This document shows positions 33,688 to 43,119 of a stretch of 64,000 bases of DNA, piece by piece. The stretch is taken from the NCBI RefSeq assembly GCF_001570425.1, contig NZ_BCSX01000041.1:1-64000 (forward strand), written 5' to 3'. The first letter of the stretch is position 1; every line of letters starts with the position of its first letter. The stretch comes from Mycolicibacterium brisbanense. Its GTDB lineage: Bacteria; Actinomycetota; Actinomycetes; Mycobacteriales; Mycobacteriaceae. A program made the translations under genes and the position numbers. The notes below the pieces were generated by a model. The model saw nothing but the letters and a program-made list of their open reading frames with translations, was not told the origin of the DNA and ran no database searches.

Positions 33688-35295
33688 ATGACCACGTTGG
33701 ACTTGTTCGTCAGCCCACTCGGGCGTGTCGAGGGCGACCTCGACGTCCGCGTCACGATCGAGGACGGAGTCGTCACCTCGGCCTGGACCGAGGCCGCGAT
33801 GTTCCGTGGTTTCGAAATCATCTTGCGCGGCAAGGATCCCCAAGCCGGTTTGGTGGTGACGCCACGGATCTGCGGTATCTGTGGCGGCAGCCATCTGTAC
33901 AAGTCGGCCTACGCGCTGGACACAGCATGGCGTACCCACGTGCCGCCGAACGCGACGTTGGTGCGCAACATCTGCCAGGCTTGCGAGACTCTCCAGTCGA
34001 TCCCCCGCTACTTCTACGCACTGTTCGCAATCGACCTGACCAACAAGAACTACGCGAAGTCCAAGCTCTATGCGGAATCTGTGCGCCGCTTTGCGCCGTA
34101 CGTCGGCACCAGCTACCAGCCTGGCGTGGTGTTGTCGGCCAAGCCTGTTGAGGTGTACGCGATCTTCGGTGGTCAGTGGCCCCACTCCAGCTTCATGGTT
34201 CCGGGCGGAGTGATGTGCGCGCCAACACTTTCCGATGTCACGCGATCCATTGCGATCCTCGAGCACTGGAAAGACAACTGGCTGGAGAAGCAGTGGTTGG
34301 GCTGCTCCGTGGACCGCTGGCTGGCCAACAAGACGTGGGAGGATGTTCTCGAGTGGGTCGACGAGAACGAGGAGCAGTACAACAGCGATTGCGGATTCTT
34401 CATCCGCTTCTGCCTCGATGTCGGGTTGGACAAGTACGGTCAGGGCGTCGGAAATTACATCGCGACGGGTACATACTTCGAACCGTCACTCTATGAACAT
34501 CCCACTATTGAAGGGCGCAACGCGGCGCTCATCGGACGGTCCGGGATCTTCGCCGACGGAACCTGGTCTGAGTTCGACCAGGCCCGGGTGCGCGAGGACG
34601 TGACGCACTCGTTCTATCAGGGCACCGGAGCTCTGCATCCCTTCGAAGGGGAGACGATTCCGATCGATCCAGAGGAGGGACGAAAGCACGGCAAGTACAG
34701 CTGGGCCAAGTCTCCTCGTTACGACGTACCGTCGCTGGGCCACGTACCGCTTGAGGCCGGACCGCTGGCACGGCGGATAGCCGCGGGCGGCCCCGACGCC
34801 GCAGACCATCAAGACAATGACCCGCTGTTCGTCGATCTCTACAACAAAATCGGTCCGAGTGTGTTCGTGCGCCAACTGGCCCGTATGCATGAGGCACCGA
34901 AGTACTACAAGTGGACGCGGGAATGGCTCAACCGGCTCGACCTGAAAGAGAGCTTCTACACGAAACCGACCGAGCACGCCGAAGGTAAAGGCTTCGGCTC
35001 TACCGAGGCTGCCCGGGGATCGCTGTCGGATTGGATCGTCATCGAAGACAACAAGATCAAGAACTATCAGGTTGTGACGCCCACCGCATGGAACATCGGC
35101 CCCCGTGACGGCGCACAGGTACTGGGGCCGATCGAGAAAGCACTTGTCGGGTCGCCGATCGTCGATCCCGAGGATCCTGTCGAGCTGGGGCACGTGGCCC
35201 GCAGCTTCGACTCCTGCCTGGTGTGCACCGTGCATGCCTACGACGGCAAGACGGGCCGCGAGCTCTCCAAATTCGTCATCAACGGAATGGTGTGA
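33688..35295 (+). CDS. hucL: [NiFe] hydrogenase large subunit (group 2a)
   Basis: HucL holds the NiFe(CN)2CO site. 535 residues. N-terminal ligands C62 and C65 in RICGICGGSH; C-terminal ligands C510 and C513 in DSCLVCTVH. After H516 come 19 residues (AYDGKTG to the end) that a maturation protease should remove. The gene ends in GTGTGA, where the protease gene starts. Group 2a assignment rests on close resemblance to remembered M. smegmatis HucL and on the gene order. Confidence 0.96.
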   Translation: MTTLDLFVSPLGRVEGDLDVRVTIEDGVVTSAWTEAAMFRGFEIILRGKDPQAGLVVTPRICGICGGSHLYKSAYALDTAWRTHVPPNATLVRNICQACETLQSIPRYFYALFAIDLTNKNYAKSKLYAESVRRFAPYVGTSYQPGVVLSAKPVEVYAIFGGQWPHSSFMVPGGVMCAPTLSDVTRSIAILEHWKDNWLEKQWLGCSVDRWLANKTWEDVLEWVDENEEQYNSDCGFFIRFCLDVGLDKYGQGVGNYIATGTYFEPSLYEHPTIEGRNAALIGRSGIFADGTWSEFDQARVREDVTHSFYQGTGALHPFEGETIPIDPEEGRKHGKYSWAKSPRYDVPSLGHVPLEAGPLARRIAAGGPDAADHQDNDPLFVDLYNKIGPSVFVRQLARMHEAPKYYKWTREWLNRLDLKESFYTKPTEHAEGKGFGSTEAARGSLSDWIVIEDNKIKNYQVVTPTAWNIGPRDGAQVLGPIEKALVGSPIVDPEDPVELGHVARSFDSCLVCTVHAYDGKTGRELSKFVINGMV

Positions 35296-36149
35296 TTCCG
35301 ACGTCAGCCAACCCCGGCAGCGCGGCGCAACCCGAGGGGGCCTACCCAGCCCTGGATCCCCCGGGTTGCGCCGTGCTCGTCGTCGGGTGCGGCAATCTGC
35401 TGCGCGGCGATGACGGGGTGGGGCCAATCCTCGTGCGCCACTTATGGGAGCGCGGTATGCCCGAGGGCCTCCGTCTCGTCGACGGTGGAACCGCAGGCAT
35501 GGACGTGGCATTTCAAATGCGCGGGGCCGACCGAGTCGTGATCGTCGATGCGTCGGCAACCGGAGTCCCACCGGGAACGGTGTACAGAGTTCCCGGGTCC
35601 GAGCTGGCGGAGCTGCCTCCGTTGGAAGGGCTCCATACCCACTCTTTCCGTTGGGACCATGCGATCGCCTTCGCGCAGTGGGCATTAGGCGACGCCTGCC
35701 CGTCCGATATCACGGTTTTCCTCATCGAGGCCGCGAACGTCGCCATGGGTGCCGACTTGTCACCTGAGGTAGCCAGTGCGATGGAGCAGGTGATCGATCT
35801 CGTTGAAGCCGAGTACATTGCGCCGCTCCGCCCGCCGGAACCGACCGAAGCCCGTGACCTCACCGTTCAGTTCACGGAGGACGGCTACCTGCGATTGACC
35901 GCGGCCGCAGCGGCAGCACACTTCCCGGCACACGTTGCTGTAGGAGCGATCCGTGACGGCCAGCTGTGGCTACTGCCGCTGCGGGGCCCACGTAACGGTG
36001 GGCTGTTGCTCAAGCAGCGCACCGCGGCTGGCGATCGCGCCGTTCTCGTGCGCGAGTTGCTCGATGACATCATCCTGGTCGGAGAGCGCCGCGCGTTCTG
36101 GGATGCCGAGCATGGCGCGCTTCGGATTCCGTTGGAGCAACAGAAGTGA
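35292..36149 (+). CDS. hydrogenase maturation protease with C-terminal extension
   Basis: Cleaves the C-terminal peptide of HucL after nickel insertion. 285 residues. The first 165 are a HyaD/HybD-type peptidase: VVGCGNLLRGDDGVGP, VDGGTAGMDV and the HSFRWDHAIAF region with metal-binding histidine. The last 115 residues (after LRPPEPTEARDL) are an added domain of unknown role, with a possible metal-free beta-rich fold (LWLLPLRGPRNGGLLL). GTG at 35292 overlaps the hucL stop by 4 bases; the end overlaps the next gene (GTGA). Confidence 0.88.
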   Translation: MIPTSANPGSAAQPEGAYPALDPPGCAVLVVGCGNLLRGDDGVGPILVRHLWERGMPEGLRLVDGGTAGMDVAFQMRGADRVVIVDASATGVPPGTVYRVPGSELAELPPLEGLHTHSFRWDHAIAFAQWALGDACPSDITVFLIEAANVAMGADLSPEVASAMEQVIDLVEAEYIAPLRPPEPTEARDLTVQFTEDGYLRLTAAAAAAHFPAHVAVGAIRDGQLWLLPLRGPRNGGLLLKQRTAAGDRAVLVRELLDDIILVGERRAFWDAEHGALRIPLEQQK

Positions 36150-36406
36150 CGATTGTGACTGAGCAACCCGACGCCCGCCGGAGAACGCGGCGACCAGAGC
36201 GGAGCTCGGCCGACGAGGCACTGAGCGTGGACACCGTGGTGTTCGAAGAACGCGGACGGTGGGCAGTCGACATCGTGGTCGTGTTCGCGGATGGCATCGT
36301 GCGCAAGCGCATCGACACTCATTCGACCCAGGCCCGCGCAGAGCTGTCCGCGCGGATGATCAAACGGGCCGCCGAACGTGACATCAGAGGACCGCTCAAT
36401 GGCTGA
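36146..36406 (+). CDS. small protein of the huc operon, unknown function
   Basis: 86 residues. A basic N-terminus (RRRTRRPERSS) precedes a compact part, DTVVFEERGRWAVDIVVVFADGIVRKRIDTHSTQARAELSAR in pieces, that reads as three strands and a helix. No cysteine, no signal peptide. It overlaps the protease by 4 bases (GTGA) and the TPR gene by 8, so its place in the operon is tight and it is very probably translated. I do not recognise the family. Confidence 0.75.
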   Translation: MTIVTEQPDARRRTRRPERSSADEALSVDTVVFEERGRWAVDIVVVFADGIVRKRIDTHSTQARAELSARMIKRAAERDIRGPLNG

Positions 36407-37682
36407 AGCACTGACGACGACACCCACCTTGGCAACCCAAAGCCCTGCCGGCGGTTGGCAGTTGCCGTCGCGGCCGCAACCGCTGGGTCTGTTCCCGCTG
36501 CCTCTCGGCTACATGCTCATTCCCGCCGGCCAAGATACCGATGCGGCGCGCGCAGAGTTGGTGGCCGGACGACTGCCTGCAAACTGGCCGCCGAGATTGC
36601 GTGCCCATGAGCTGGCCGCAGCGGGGCAGCGCGACGCCGCCATCGCAGCGCTCGATGCCGACGATCCCGTTTCCTGCTACAACCGCTTTGTCCTCGACCC
36701 GGACGGGGTCGACAGAGAGATTCTTCGAACGCAACTGGGCGAGTTTGCCGCGCTGGTTGACCTCGTGCTGTTTACCCTGGGCCGCAACGACACTCCCCCA
36801 CGGAGCGACTCGGCCGACGCGGAGATCGCGGCGGTGCTGCTCTCCGCGCAGGCTGGCCATGCCCTCGCCGACGGTAGATCCGAGGCCGCGATCGAGTTGC
36901 TCGTACAGGCCGCCGAGGCCGCCCGTCCAGTCTCGCCGCCGACAGCCGGAACGCTTTTGGGTGCAGCGGGTTCGATCGGCCGAGATGCCGGCCGTACCGA
37001 CTGCGAGGAGTTGCTACGGAAGGCGCTGACCGAGCTGGACGGCGCAGACGGATTACATATCGCCCGCGCCGAGATTCATTTGTGCCTTGCGGGTCTTCTC
37101 CACGAGCTGGCAGAGAATCAACCGGAGCTGCTGGTCAGCGCCATCCCGCACTATCACTCGACACTGCAGCTGATCACCCGCACCGACGCTCCCGTGTCGT
37201 GGGCTGCGGCGCATGCCGGTCTGGCCGCGGCATACCTGACCATGCCGATGGTCGAGGCATCCAGTCAATTGCGCCTCGGCGTCGCCGCTCAGTCGCTACG
37301 CTCGGCCCTGCGCGTGTACACGCGTGAGGATTATCCGCACGAATGGGCCAGCATGCAGCTCAATCTCGCCAACTCACTCGTCTACACGCCATCGCGGCAC
37401 CACAAAGACAACCTGATCGAGGCTGTCGAGATCTACGAAGCTGTCCTGCAAACGCGTGATCGCAATACCGATCCCCTCGGCCGGGCGCGGGTACTGGCCA
37501 ATCAAGGCAACGTGCTCGCACACCTCGGAGTCTTCGATACCGCCAAAGCCAAACTTTACGAGGCACGATTCCTGTTCGAAGAGCTCGGCGACGTCGACTC
37601 GGTGCGGGCTGTCCGAGGGGTACTCGACGAAATCGCCCGCCAGCGCGTGGTTTCCACCACCGACGAGCCCGGGAGGCCGTGA
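36399..37682 (+). CDS. TPR-like protein of the huc operon
   Basis: 427 residues, all-helical, with several tetratricopeptide-like helix pairs: RAHELAAAGQRDAAIAALDADDP, AAHAGLAAAYLTMPM, ANSLVYTPSRHHKDNLIEAVEIYEAVL and RARVLANQGNVLAHLGVFDTAKAKL in sections. No catalytic motif. Probably a protein-protein interaction factor in Huc assembly. The start is the ATG at 36399 (AGAGG upstream), 7 codons inside the longest frame. The stop overlaps the next gene (GTGA at 37679). Confidence 0.82.
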   Translation: MAEALTTTPTLATQSPAGGWQLPSRPQPLGLFPLPLGYMLIPAGQDTDAARAELVAGRLPANWPPRLRAHELAAAGQRDAAIAALDADDPVSCYNRFVLDPDGVDREILRTQLGEFAALVDLVLFTLGRNDTPPRSDSADAEIAAVLLSAQAGHALADGRSEAAIELLVQAAEAARPVSPPTAGTLLGAAGSIGRDAGRTDCEELLRKALTELDGADGLHIARAEIHLCLAGLLHELAENQPELLVSAIPHYHSTLQLITRTDAPVSWAAAHAGLAAAYLTMPMVEASSQLRLGVAAQSLRSALRVYTREDYPHEWASMQLNLANSLVYTPSRHHKDNLIEAVEIYEAVLQTRDRNTDPLGRARVLANQGNVLAHLGVFDTAKAKLYEARFLFEELGDVDSVRAVRGVLDEIARQRVVSTTDEPGRP

Positions 37683-38599
37683 TGTCCACAGCCGTGTCCG
37701 ACGTGTCGCCGCGCCCTGCGGCGGAGCCACCGTCGGCTCCCAGCTTCGAGGAGCTGGCCAGACGGGTCGATGAAGCCACTGTCGCGCTGCTCACGCTCGA
37801 GCCCTCCGCTCGGGCTGTGGCCGAGGAACTGAAGACGGCGATCGAAGACATCCACCGGGCCGCCCTCGTCACGATCGTGCGCCGCCTGCGCACCGACGAG
37901 TCCACGCGCGCAGCGCTGTTCGAACTCGTCGACGATCCCGTCGTGCACCTGCTGCTCGCCTTGCACGGGATCATTCGTCCCGACCCGGTTACCCAGGCCA
38001 CCCGGGCACTAGATGCGGTGCGGCCGCAGCTGCACAGTCACGGCGGCGACGTCAGCCTGGTGCGCGTCGAGGATGGCGTTGCATTCGTGCGGTTACAGGG
38101 GGCGTGCAACGGCTGTTCCATGTCGTCGGTCACCTTGCGGAATCTTGTCGAAAAGGCTCTAGTCGGCTCCGTCGCTACCATCACCAGGGTCGAGGTATTG
38201 CCGAATGATCCTGAACAGAAGCTTATTTCGACGGACTCGCTGCTCGCAGGACGCCATCCGGCAGAAGAGGGGTGGGCACAGGCCGGCTCGGCTGTCGCTG
38301 TGCCCGAAGGCGAGCTGACGACTCTTCAACTCACAACGCCGACGTCAGGCCGAGAGGTCTCAGTACTGATCGTCAAAATCGGCCAGCAACTGATTGCCTA
38401 CGTCAACGAATGCGCCCACGAAGCCTTGCCATTGGACAATGCGGTTCTCGACACCGTCAATGGCACCCTCACTTGTCCGTGGCACGGCTTCTGCTACGAC
38501 GCTGCATCCGGGGAGTGCTTGACGGCTCCAGCCGCGCAGCTCGAGCAGCTTCCGGTGCGCGTCGACCACGGTCAGATCTGGGTCCGGGTCGGGGCATGA
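37679..38599 (+). CDS. hucE: NifU-Rieske fusion protein HucE
   Basis: 306 residues. The middle part (about 105-165) is a NifU C-terminal domain: RPQLHSHGGDVSLVRVEDG and LQGACNGCSMSS with the CxxC. The C-terminal part is a Rieske [2Fe-2S] domain: CAHEALPLDN for the first Cys-His pair and CPWHGFCYD for the second. In M. smegmatis the Rieske-type protein of this cluster, HucE, is needed for Huc activity and proposed as an electron relay to the chain (established, from memory). The start is GTG 37679 overlapping the TPR gene, or ATG 37682. The stop overlaps the next ATG. Confidence 0.88.
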   Translation: MMSTAVSDVSPRPAAEPPSAPSFEELARRVDEATVALLTLEPSARAVAEELKTAIEDIHRAALVTIVRRLRTDESTRAALFELVDDPVVHLLLALHGIIRPDPVTQATRALDAVRPQLHSHGGDVSLVRVEDGVAFVRLQGACNGCSMSSVTLRNLVEKALVGSVATITRVEVLPNDPEQKLISTDSLLAGRHPAEEGWAQAGSAVAVPEGELTTLQLTTPTSGREVSVLIVKIGQQLIAYVNECAHEALPLDNAVLDTVNGTLTCPWHGFCYDAASGECLTAPAAQLEQLPVRVDHGQIWVRVGA

Positions 38600-39774
38600 C
38601 ACGACTGACCGTGCGGACCAGCCTTGTGCCGCGCGAAGCACGTGCCGACATCGCCAGCGGCGTGCGATGCTCCGGTGGTTGGATCCCCGACGTCTGGCTA
38701 GGTGCACCTGCGCCCGGCGGGTTGGCATTACCTTCTGCCAGTCCGACGTTGGCGTGGATGTACTCGCCACGAGGAGTTTTCTTCGACGATCGGTACCTCG
38801 TGGTGGCTGACTCCGGCAATCACCGCGTGCTGATCTGGCACGGTATTCCGACTTCCGATGAACAACCGGCCGACGTGGTGCTCGGGCAGGTCGACGGCAT
38901 CACCGAAGGACGCGCCTCGTCAGGACGCGGCCCCGAGAACGGTATGAACCTACCTACCGGAGTCCTCGTCCACGACGGTCATTTGATCGTCGCCGACGCC
39001 TGGCATCACCGCATTCTGATCTGGTACACGGTGCCTGCAGTCAGCTCCACACCACCCGATATCGTTCTGGGGCAACCCGATAGTTCTTCTGTCGAGCCCA
39101 ACGCCGGCCGGGAATGCTCACCGTCGACGTTGTACTGGCCATTCGGTGTCGCGGTTGTCGGGTCGGTGTTCTGGGTGGCCGACACCGGCAATCGGCGCGT
39201 GCTCGGCTGGCAAGGTGGCTTGCCCGGACCAGGCCGGCCCGCTGATGTGATACTCGGCCAGCCTTCTGGTTCTCATCGCGAAGAGAATCGTGGCCAAGCC
39301 GTGGGGCCCAGTACTTTTCGTTGGCCCCACAGCATCACAGGCTGCGAGGACCTGCTGCTGGTCGCCGACGCGGGCGATCACCGGGTGGTGGGCTGGTCGC
39401 CGCTGCCGACCGGCGATGTGCCCGCCAACCGACTGCTCGGCCAGACTGATTTCTTCAGCGCACGCGAATGGCCGTACGGGCCGCAGTGCGGCGACAGGTT
39501 CCGATTCCCGTATGCGGTCGCCACGTACGGCGAGCAACTCGCGGTCGCAGATACCGCCAACAACCGCGTACTGTTCTGGAACGACATGCCTTCCGACGGT
39601 CGTCCGGCTGACCATGTACTGGGTCAGCCGACGTTCGAAGCCAACGGCGAAAACCGTTGGAGCGCCGTCACTCACGATTCGCTGTGCTGGCCGTACGGGA
39701 TATGGCTGCACGGCGATGGCCTCGCAATCGCCGACTCAGGCAACAACCGCGTCATCATTTGGCGGCGAGCATGA
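38596..39774 (+). CDS. NHL-repeat beta-propeller protein of the huc operon
   Basis: 392 residues with about six NHL-like repeats, each with the pattern LVVADSGNHRVLIW / D-x-VLGQ: at roughly residues 60-80, 120-140, 185-205, 245-265, 300-320 and 370-392. Such propellers are interaction platforms. No signal peptide, so it should be cytoplasmic. Partner and role in hydrogenase maturation are unknown. ATG 38596 overlaps hucE by 4 bases; the stop overlaps hypF by 4. Confidence 0.85.
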   Translation: MTRLTVRTSLVPREARADIASGVRCSGGWIPDVWLGAPAPGGLALPSASPTLAWMYSPRGVFFDDRYLVVADSGNHRVLIWHGIPTSDEQPADVVLGQVDGITEGRASSGRGPENGMNLPTGVLVHDGHLIVADAWHHRILIWYTVPAVSSTPPDIVLGQPDSSSVEPNAGRECSPSTLYWPFGVAVVGSVFWVADTGNRRVLGWQGGLPGPGRPADVILGQPSGSHREENRGQAVGPSTFRWPHSITGCEDLLLVADAGDHRVVGWSPLPTGDVPANRLLGQTDFFSAREWPYGPQCGDRFRFPYAVATYGEQLAVADTANNRVLFWNDMPSDGRPADHVLGQPTFEANGENRWSAVTHDSLCWPYGIWLHGDGLAIADSGNNRVIIWRRA

Positions 39775-42164
39775 TCCCCGCGCCGACGCCGGCCGCACAC
39801 GATACGCTGCGACGCCGTCGTTTCACGGTGACCGGCGTCGTGCAGGGGGTAGGATTCAGACCATACGTCCACCGGCTCGCCACCGGCATGGGCCTGGCGG
39901 GATTTGTAGGCAACGACTCGGCAGCCGTCTTCATCGAGGTGCAAGGCACGTCGGCGGCCGTGATCGAATTCGGGCGCCGACTCAGCGCCGAGGCGCCCCC
40001 TTTGGCATCTGTCAGCAACGTGTCGTGGACCGAACTCGCATTGCATTTACAGAGCGACAACGAGTTTCACATCGTCGCCAGCAGCACCTCCGGCTCCGCT
40101 CCCACATCCATTCCTCCTGACATCGCAGTCTGTGACGCGTGTGTCGGCGAGCTTTTCGACCCCTCCGACAGGCGATACCGCCATCCCTTCATCACCTGTA
40201 CCGAGTGCGGCCCCCGATTCACCATCATCCGGGCGCTCCCCTACGACCGTCCGTCAACCACGATGTCTCACTTCCCGATGTGTGACCGATGTGCAGTCGA
40301 GTACCACGATCCGGTCGATCGGCGGTTTCATGCACAGCCCATCGCATGTCCCGACTGCGGACCGTCGATCCGCCTTGTCGGCAAAGGAACCCTGATCTAC
40401 GACAGCGACCTCGCGCTGACCGCGACCCAGGACGCGCTAGCCGCGGGAAGAATCGTCGGCATCAAGGGGATCGGCGGATACCATCTGGCCTGCGCCCCGG
40501 ACAACGGCGCTACCGTTACTCGGCTGCGTCAACGGAAGGCCCGTCACGGCAAGGCCTTCGCCGTCATGGTTCGAGACCTTGACGTCGCCCGCCGCTACGC
40601 CGAGTTTGATGCCGCCGAGGCTGCGGTGCTGTCCTGCCGGGCGCGACCCGTCGTGTTGCTGCGACGCCGAAGTGACGCGCCGGTCGCGGTAGAAGTGGCT
40701 CCCGGCAATCCGCTGATCGGCCTGATGCTGCCCTACTCGCCTCTCCACCACCTGCTCCTCGCGGCCGTACCGGATTCGACGACGCCACCACCTGATGCGA
40801 TCGTGTTGACCAGTGCTAACCGCTCGGACGAACCGATCTGCTACACCGAGGAGGATGCAGCCAAGCGGGTTCCCGCACTCGCCGACGTTGTGCTGGATCA
40901 CAACAGACCGATACACGTTCCGTGTGACGACTCCGTGGTTCGAGTTGTCGGAGACGGGAAACTCGCCCGCGAGCTGCCGATCCGCAGGTCCCGCGGTTAC
41001 GTGCCGTTACCCGTCGATCTCGGTATCGAGAGCCCGCGCGTCCTTGCGGTGGGTGGTGAACTCAAGAACACGTTCTGCCTGACCGATGGCCGACGTGCGT
41101 ACTGTTCGGCGCACATCGGCGATATGGGCAGCGTCGCAACGTTGAAGGCATTCACCCACTCAGTGCGCGAAATATGCGATATGCGTGGGAAGCCAGCACG
41201 AATTGCCGCCGATCTACACCCGCGATACGTGACGCGTAACTGGGCCGAGCACAACGCCGGTGACCGACCCGTTGACCTCGTCCAGCATCATCACGCCCAC
41301 GTCGTCTCGTTGCTCGCGGAACACGGCATGCTCGGTGAGCCCATTATCGGAGTCGCCTTCGACGGAACCGGCTACGGCTGTGACGACACCGTCTGGGGTG
41401 GCGAGATCCTTCGCCTCGGCCGAGACAGTCATCGTTTCGCCAGGGTTGGCCATCTCGCCGCGGTGCCGTTGGCCGGCGGCGACGCCGCAGTACGTAACCC
41501 GTGGCGGATGGCACTGGCGCATCTCTGGCACGCCCGTGCCGCGTGGACCCCGGGTCTGGCACCGGTCGACGCCGCGAGCGCAGCCGAATTGCGCCTCCTG
41601 CGTACACAATTCGCCACCGGTCGAGGGTGTGTGCCCACCACCAGTGTGGGTCGCTTGTTCGACGCCGTGGCCTCCCTGCTCGGCGTCCGCCAAAGCATCA
41701 CCTACGAAGGACAGGCTGCGATCGAACTGGAAGTGCTGGCGGCATCGGTGGATTCCGGTCAACGCCAAGTGCCGCTACACATCACGGTGAACGCCGGCGG
41801 AATCATGGATCCGGCATCGATGTTCACCGATTTGGTCGACGCGCTACACGACGGCCACGACCCAGGGCACCTGGCTGCCGCGTTTCATCGCGCGGTGGCG
41901 GTTGCCGTGGCGGATACCGTCAGCGCCGTCGCAGGCGACACCACCACGGTAGGACTGACCGGCGGGGTTTTTCAGAACGTGTTGCTGGCAAGGCAATGTC
42001 GCCATGTTCTCGAAGACGCGGGCTTCACAGTACTCACACATCGCATCGTTCCGCCAAACGACGGCGGATTGGCGCTCGGGCAGGCTGCAGTTTCGGCACT
42101 GACGGCGTTGGCGGAATCAGGTCAGGCCGGAGATATGAGGGGAAGGACCACACAATGTGTTTAG
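39771..42164 (+). CDS. hypF: carbamoyltransferase HypF
   Basis: HypF makes the carbamoyl group used to form the CN ligands of the Fe atom, moving it to the C-terminal cysteine of HypE. 797 residues, full length. Domains: acylphosphatase (VTGVVQGVGFRPYVHRLA), two zinc fingers (CDACVGELF / CTECGP and CDRCAVEYH / CPDCGP), a YrdC-like domain (IVGIKGIGGYHLAC) and the Kae1-like carbamoyltransferase with HHHAHVVS. ATG 39771 overlaps the NHL gene; the 3' end overlaps hypC by 10 bases. Confidence 0.96.
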   Translation: MIPAPTPAAHDTLRRRRFTVTGVVQGVGFRPYVHRLATGMGLAGFVGNDSAAVFIEVQGTSAAVIEFGRRLSAEAPPLASVSNVSWTELALHLQSDNEFHIVASSTSGSAPTSIPPDIAVCDACVGELFDPSDRRYRHPFITCTECGPRFTIIRALPYDRPSTTMSHFPMCDRCAVEYHDPVDRRFHAQPIACPDCGPSIRLVGKGTLIYDSDLALTATQDALAAGRIVGIKGIGGYHLACAPDNGATVTRLRQRKARHGKAFAVMVRDLDVARRYAEFDAAEAAVLSCRARPVVLLRRRSDAPVAVEVAPGNPLIGLMLPYSPLHHLLLAAVPDSTTPPPDAIVLTSANRSDEPICYTEEDAAKRVPALADVVLDHNRPIHVPCDDSVVRVVGDGKLARELPIRRSRGYVPLPVDLGIESPRVLAVGGELKNTFCLTDGRRAYCSAHIGDMGSVATLKAFTHSVREICDMRGKPARIAADLHPRYVTRNWAEHNAGDRPVDLVQHHHAHVVSLLAEHGMLGEPIIGVAFDGTGYGCDDTVWGGEILRLGRDSHRFARVGHLAAVPLAGGDAAVRNPWRMALAHLWHARAAWTPGLAPVDAASAAELRLLRTQFATGRGCVPTTSVGRLFDAVASLLGVRQSITYEGQAAIELEVLAASVDSGQRQVPLHITVNAGGIMDPASMFTDLVDALHDGHDPGHLAAAFHRAVAVAVADTVSAVAGDTTTVGLTGGVFQNVLLARQCRHVLEDAGFTVLTHRIVPPNDGGLALGQAAVSALTALAESGQAGDMRGRTTQCV

Positions 42165-42406
42165 GGATCCCTGGCAAAATCACCGAAGTCTGGGACGAAC
42201 CGGACGGCGGACGTTTCGCAAAGGTACTGTTCGGCGACCAGATCAAGACGGCCTCTCTTGCCTACCTCCCGGATTTGGCCATCGGTGACTACACCATTCT
42301 TCACGCCGGCTTCGCACTCACCCGCATCGACGAACAATCTGCGCAAGTAACACTCGAGACAATGCGTGAGTACGGTGTTTTCGGCGAGCAAGGCGTCGCA
42401 TCGTGA
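42155..42406 (+). CDS. hypC: hydrogenase assembly chaperone HypC (first copy)
   Basis: HypC with HypD holds the Fe(CN)2CO unit and hands it to the large subunit. 83 residues. The essential N-terminal MCLGIPGKI is present, so Cys2 is exposed after Met removal. The rest (DYTILHAGFALTRIDEQSAQ) is standard. It overlaps hypF by 10 bases and the next gene by 4. A second copy lies at 44911. Confidence 0.95.
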   Translation: MCLGIPGKITEVWDEPDGGRFAKVLFGDQIKTASLAYLPDLAIGDYTILHAGFALTRIDEQSAQVTLETMREYGVFGEQGVAS

Positions 42407-43119
42407 CCGCACCGGAACAAACCAGAGTCACTCGGGAACTCTCAGCTGATCTCGCCGGTGCAGCATTGGCTCTTGCACGGCGCTTTTCGGCCGGGGCCAC
42501 GATGTGGTGCATCGCGCCCACCTTCGCGCCTCATGCCCAGCACATCGCGGTGGAGTTTGTTCATCCTGTGATCGTCGGCAAGCGCGCGCTCCCCGCGGTC
42601 GCTCTGACCGGGCCAGACCTCACCGGCCAGGTACGGGTGTCGGCCCGCCCCGGCGACGTGGTCATCGCGGTCGCGGGCAGCGCCGAACCCCAGGTCCTCG
42701 ACGTCATGCGCCGTGGCCCCGCCTGGGGCGTCACCACGGTGTGGATCGGCAACGGGCACCCGCCGCAAATCGGAGCTGCCGATCACGTGCTCTGGCTTGA
42801 CGATCCGGATCCTCGCCTTCCCGCGACCGGTGACTTCGTCTTGATGTACCACCTGCTGTGGGAACTCACCCATGTGTGCTTCGAGCATCCGGGTCTTCTC
42901 ACTGCACCCGCGCAGGACTGCACCGAAGAGGTGTGTATAACGTGCAGCGACGAGGGTCGGCTCGCCGAGGTCATTGCGGCCAGACCGGATGGAACAGCCA
43001 TGGTCCGCAGCGCATCCGGTGCCGAGTCCGTCGTCACGGCTCTGACCGGCGCCCTGGTCCCGGGTGACTTGATTCTCGTCCATGCCGGGATGGCGATCAG
43101 CAAAGTGAGCGAGCAGTGA
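42403..43119 (+). CDS. SIS-like domain fused to a HypC-like domain
   Basis: 238 residues. The first 160 resemble a sugar-isomerase (SIS/GmhA-like) fold (DVVIAVAGSAEPQVLDVMRR, TTVWIGNG), but the usual phosphate-binding S/T motif is weak. The last 60 residues (CITCSDEGRLAEV..VVTALTGALVPGDLILVHAGMAISKV) are HypC-like in pattern, with the cysteine internal instead of at position 2. It can therefore not act as a normal HypC. GTG 42403 overlaps hypC, and the stop overlaps the SIS gene that follows. Role unknown; probably hydrogenase maturation. Confidence 0.75.
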   Translation: MTAPEQTRVTRELSADLAGAALALARRFSAGATMWCIAPTFAPHAQHIAVEFVHPVIVGKRALPAVALTGPDLTGQVRVSARPGDVVIAVAGSAEPQVLDVMRRGPAWGVTTVWIGNGHPPQIGAADHVLWLDDPDPRLPATGDFVLMYHLLWELTHVCFEHPGLLTAPAQDCTEEVCITCSDEGRLAEVIAARPDGTAMVRSASGAESVVTALTGALVPGDLILVHAGMAISKVSEQ

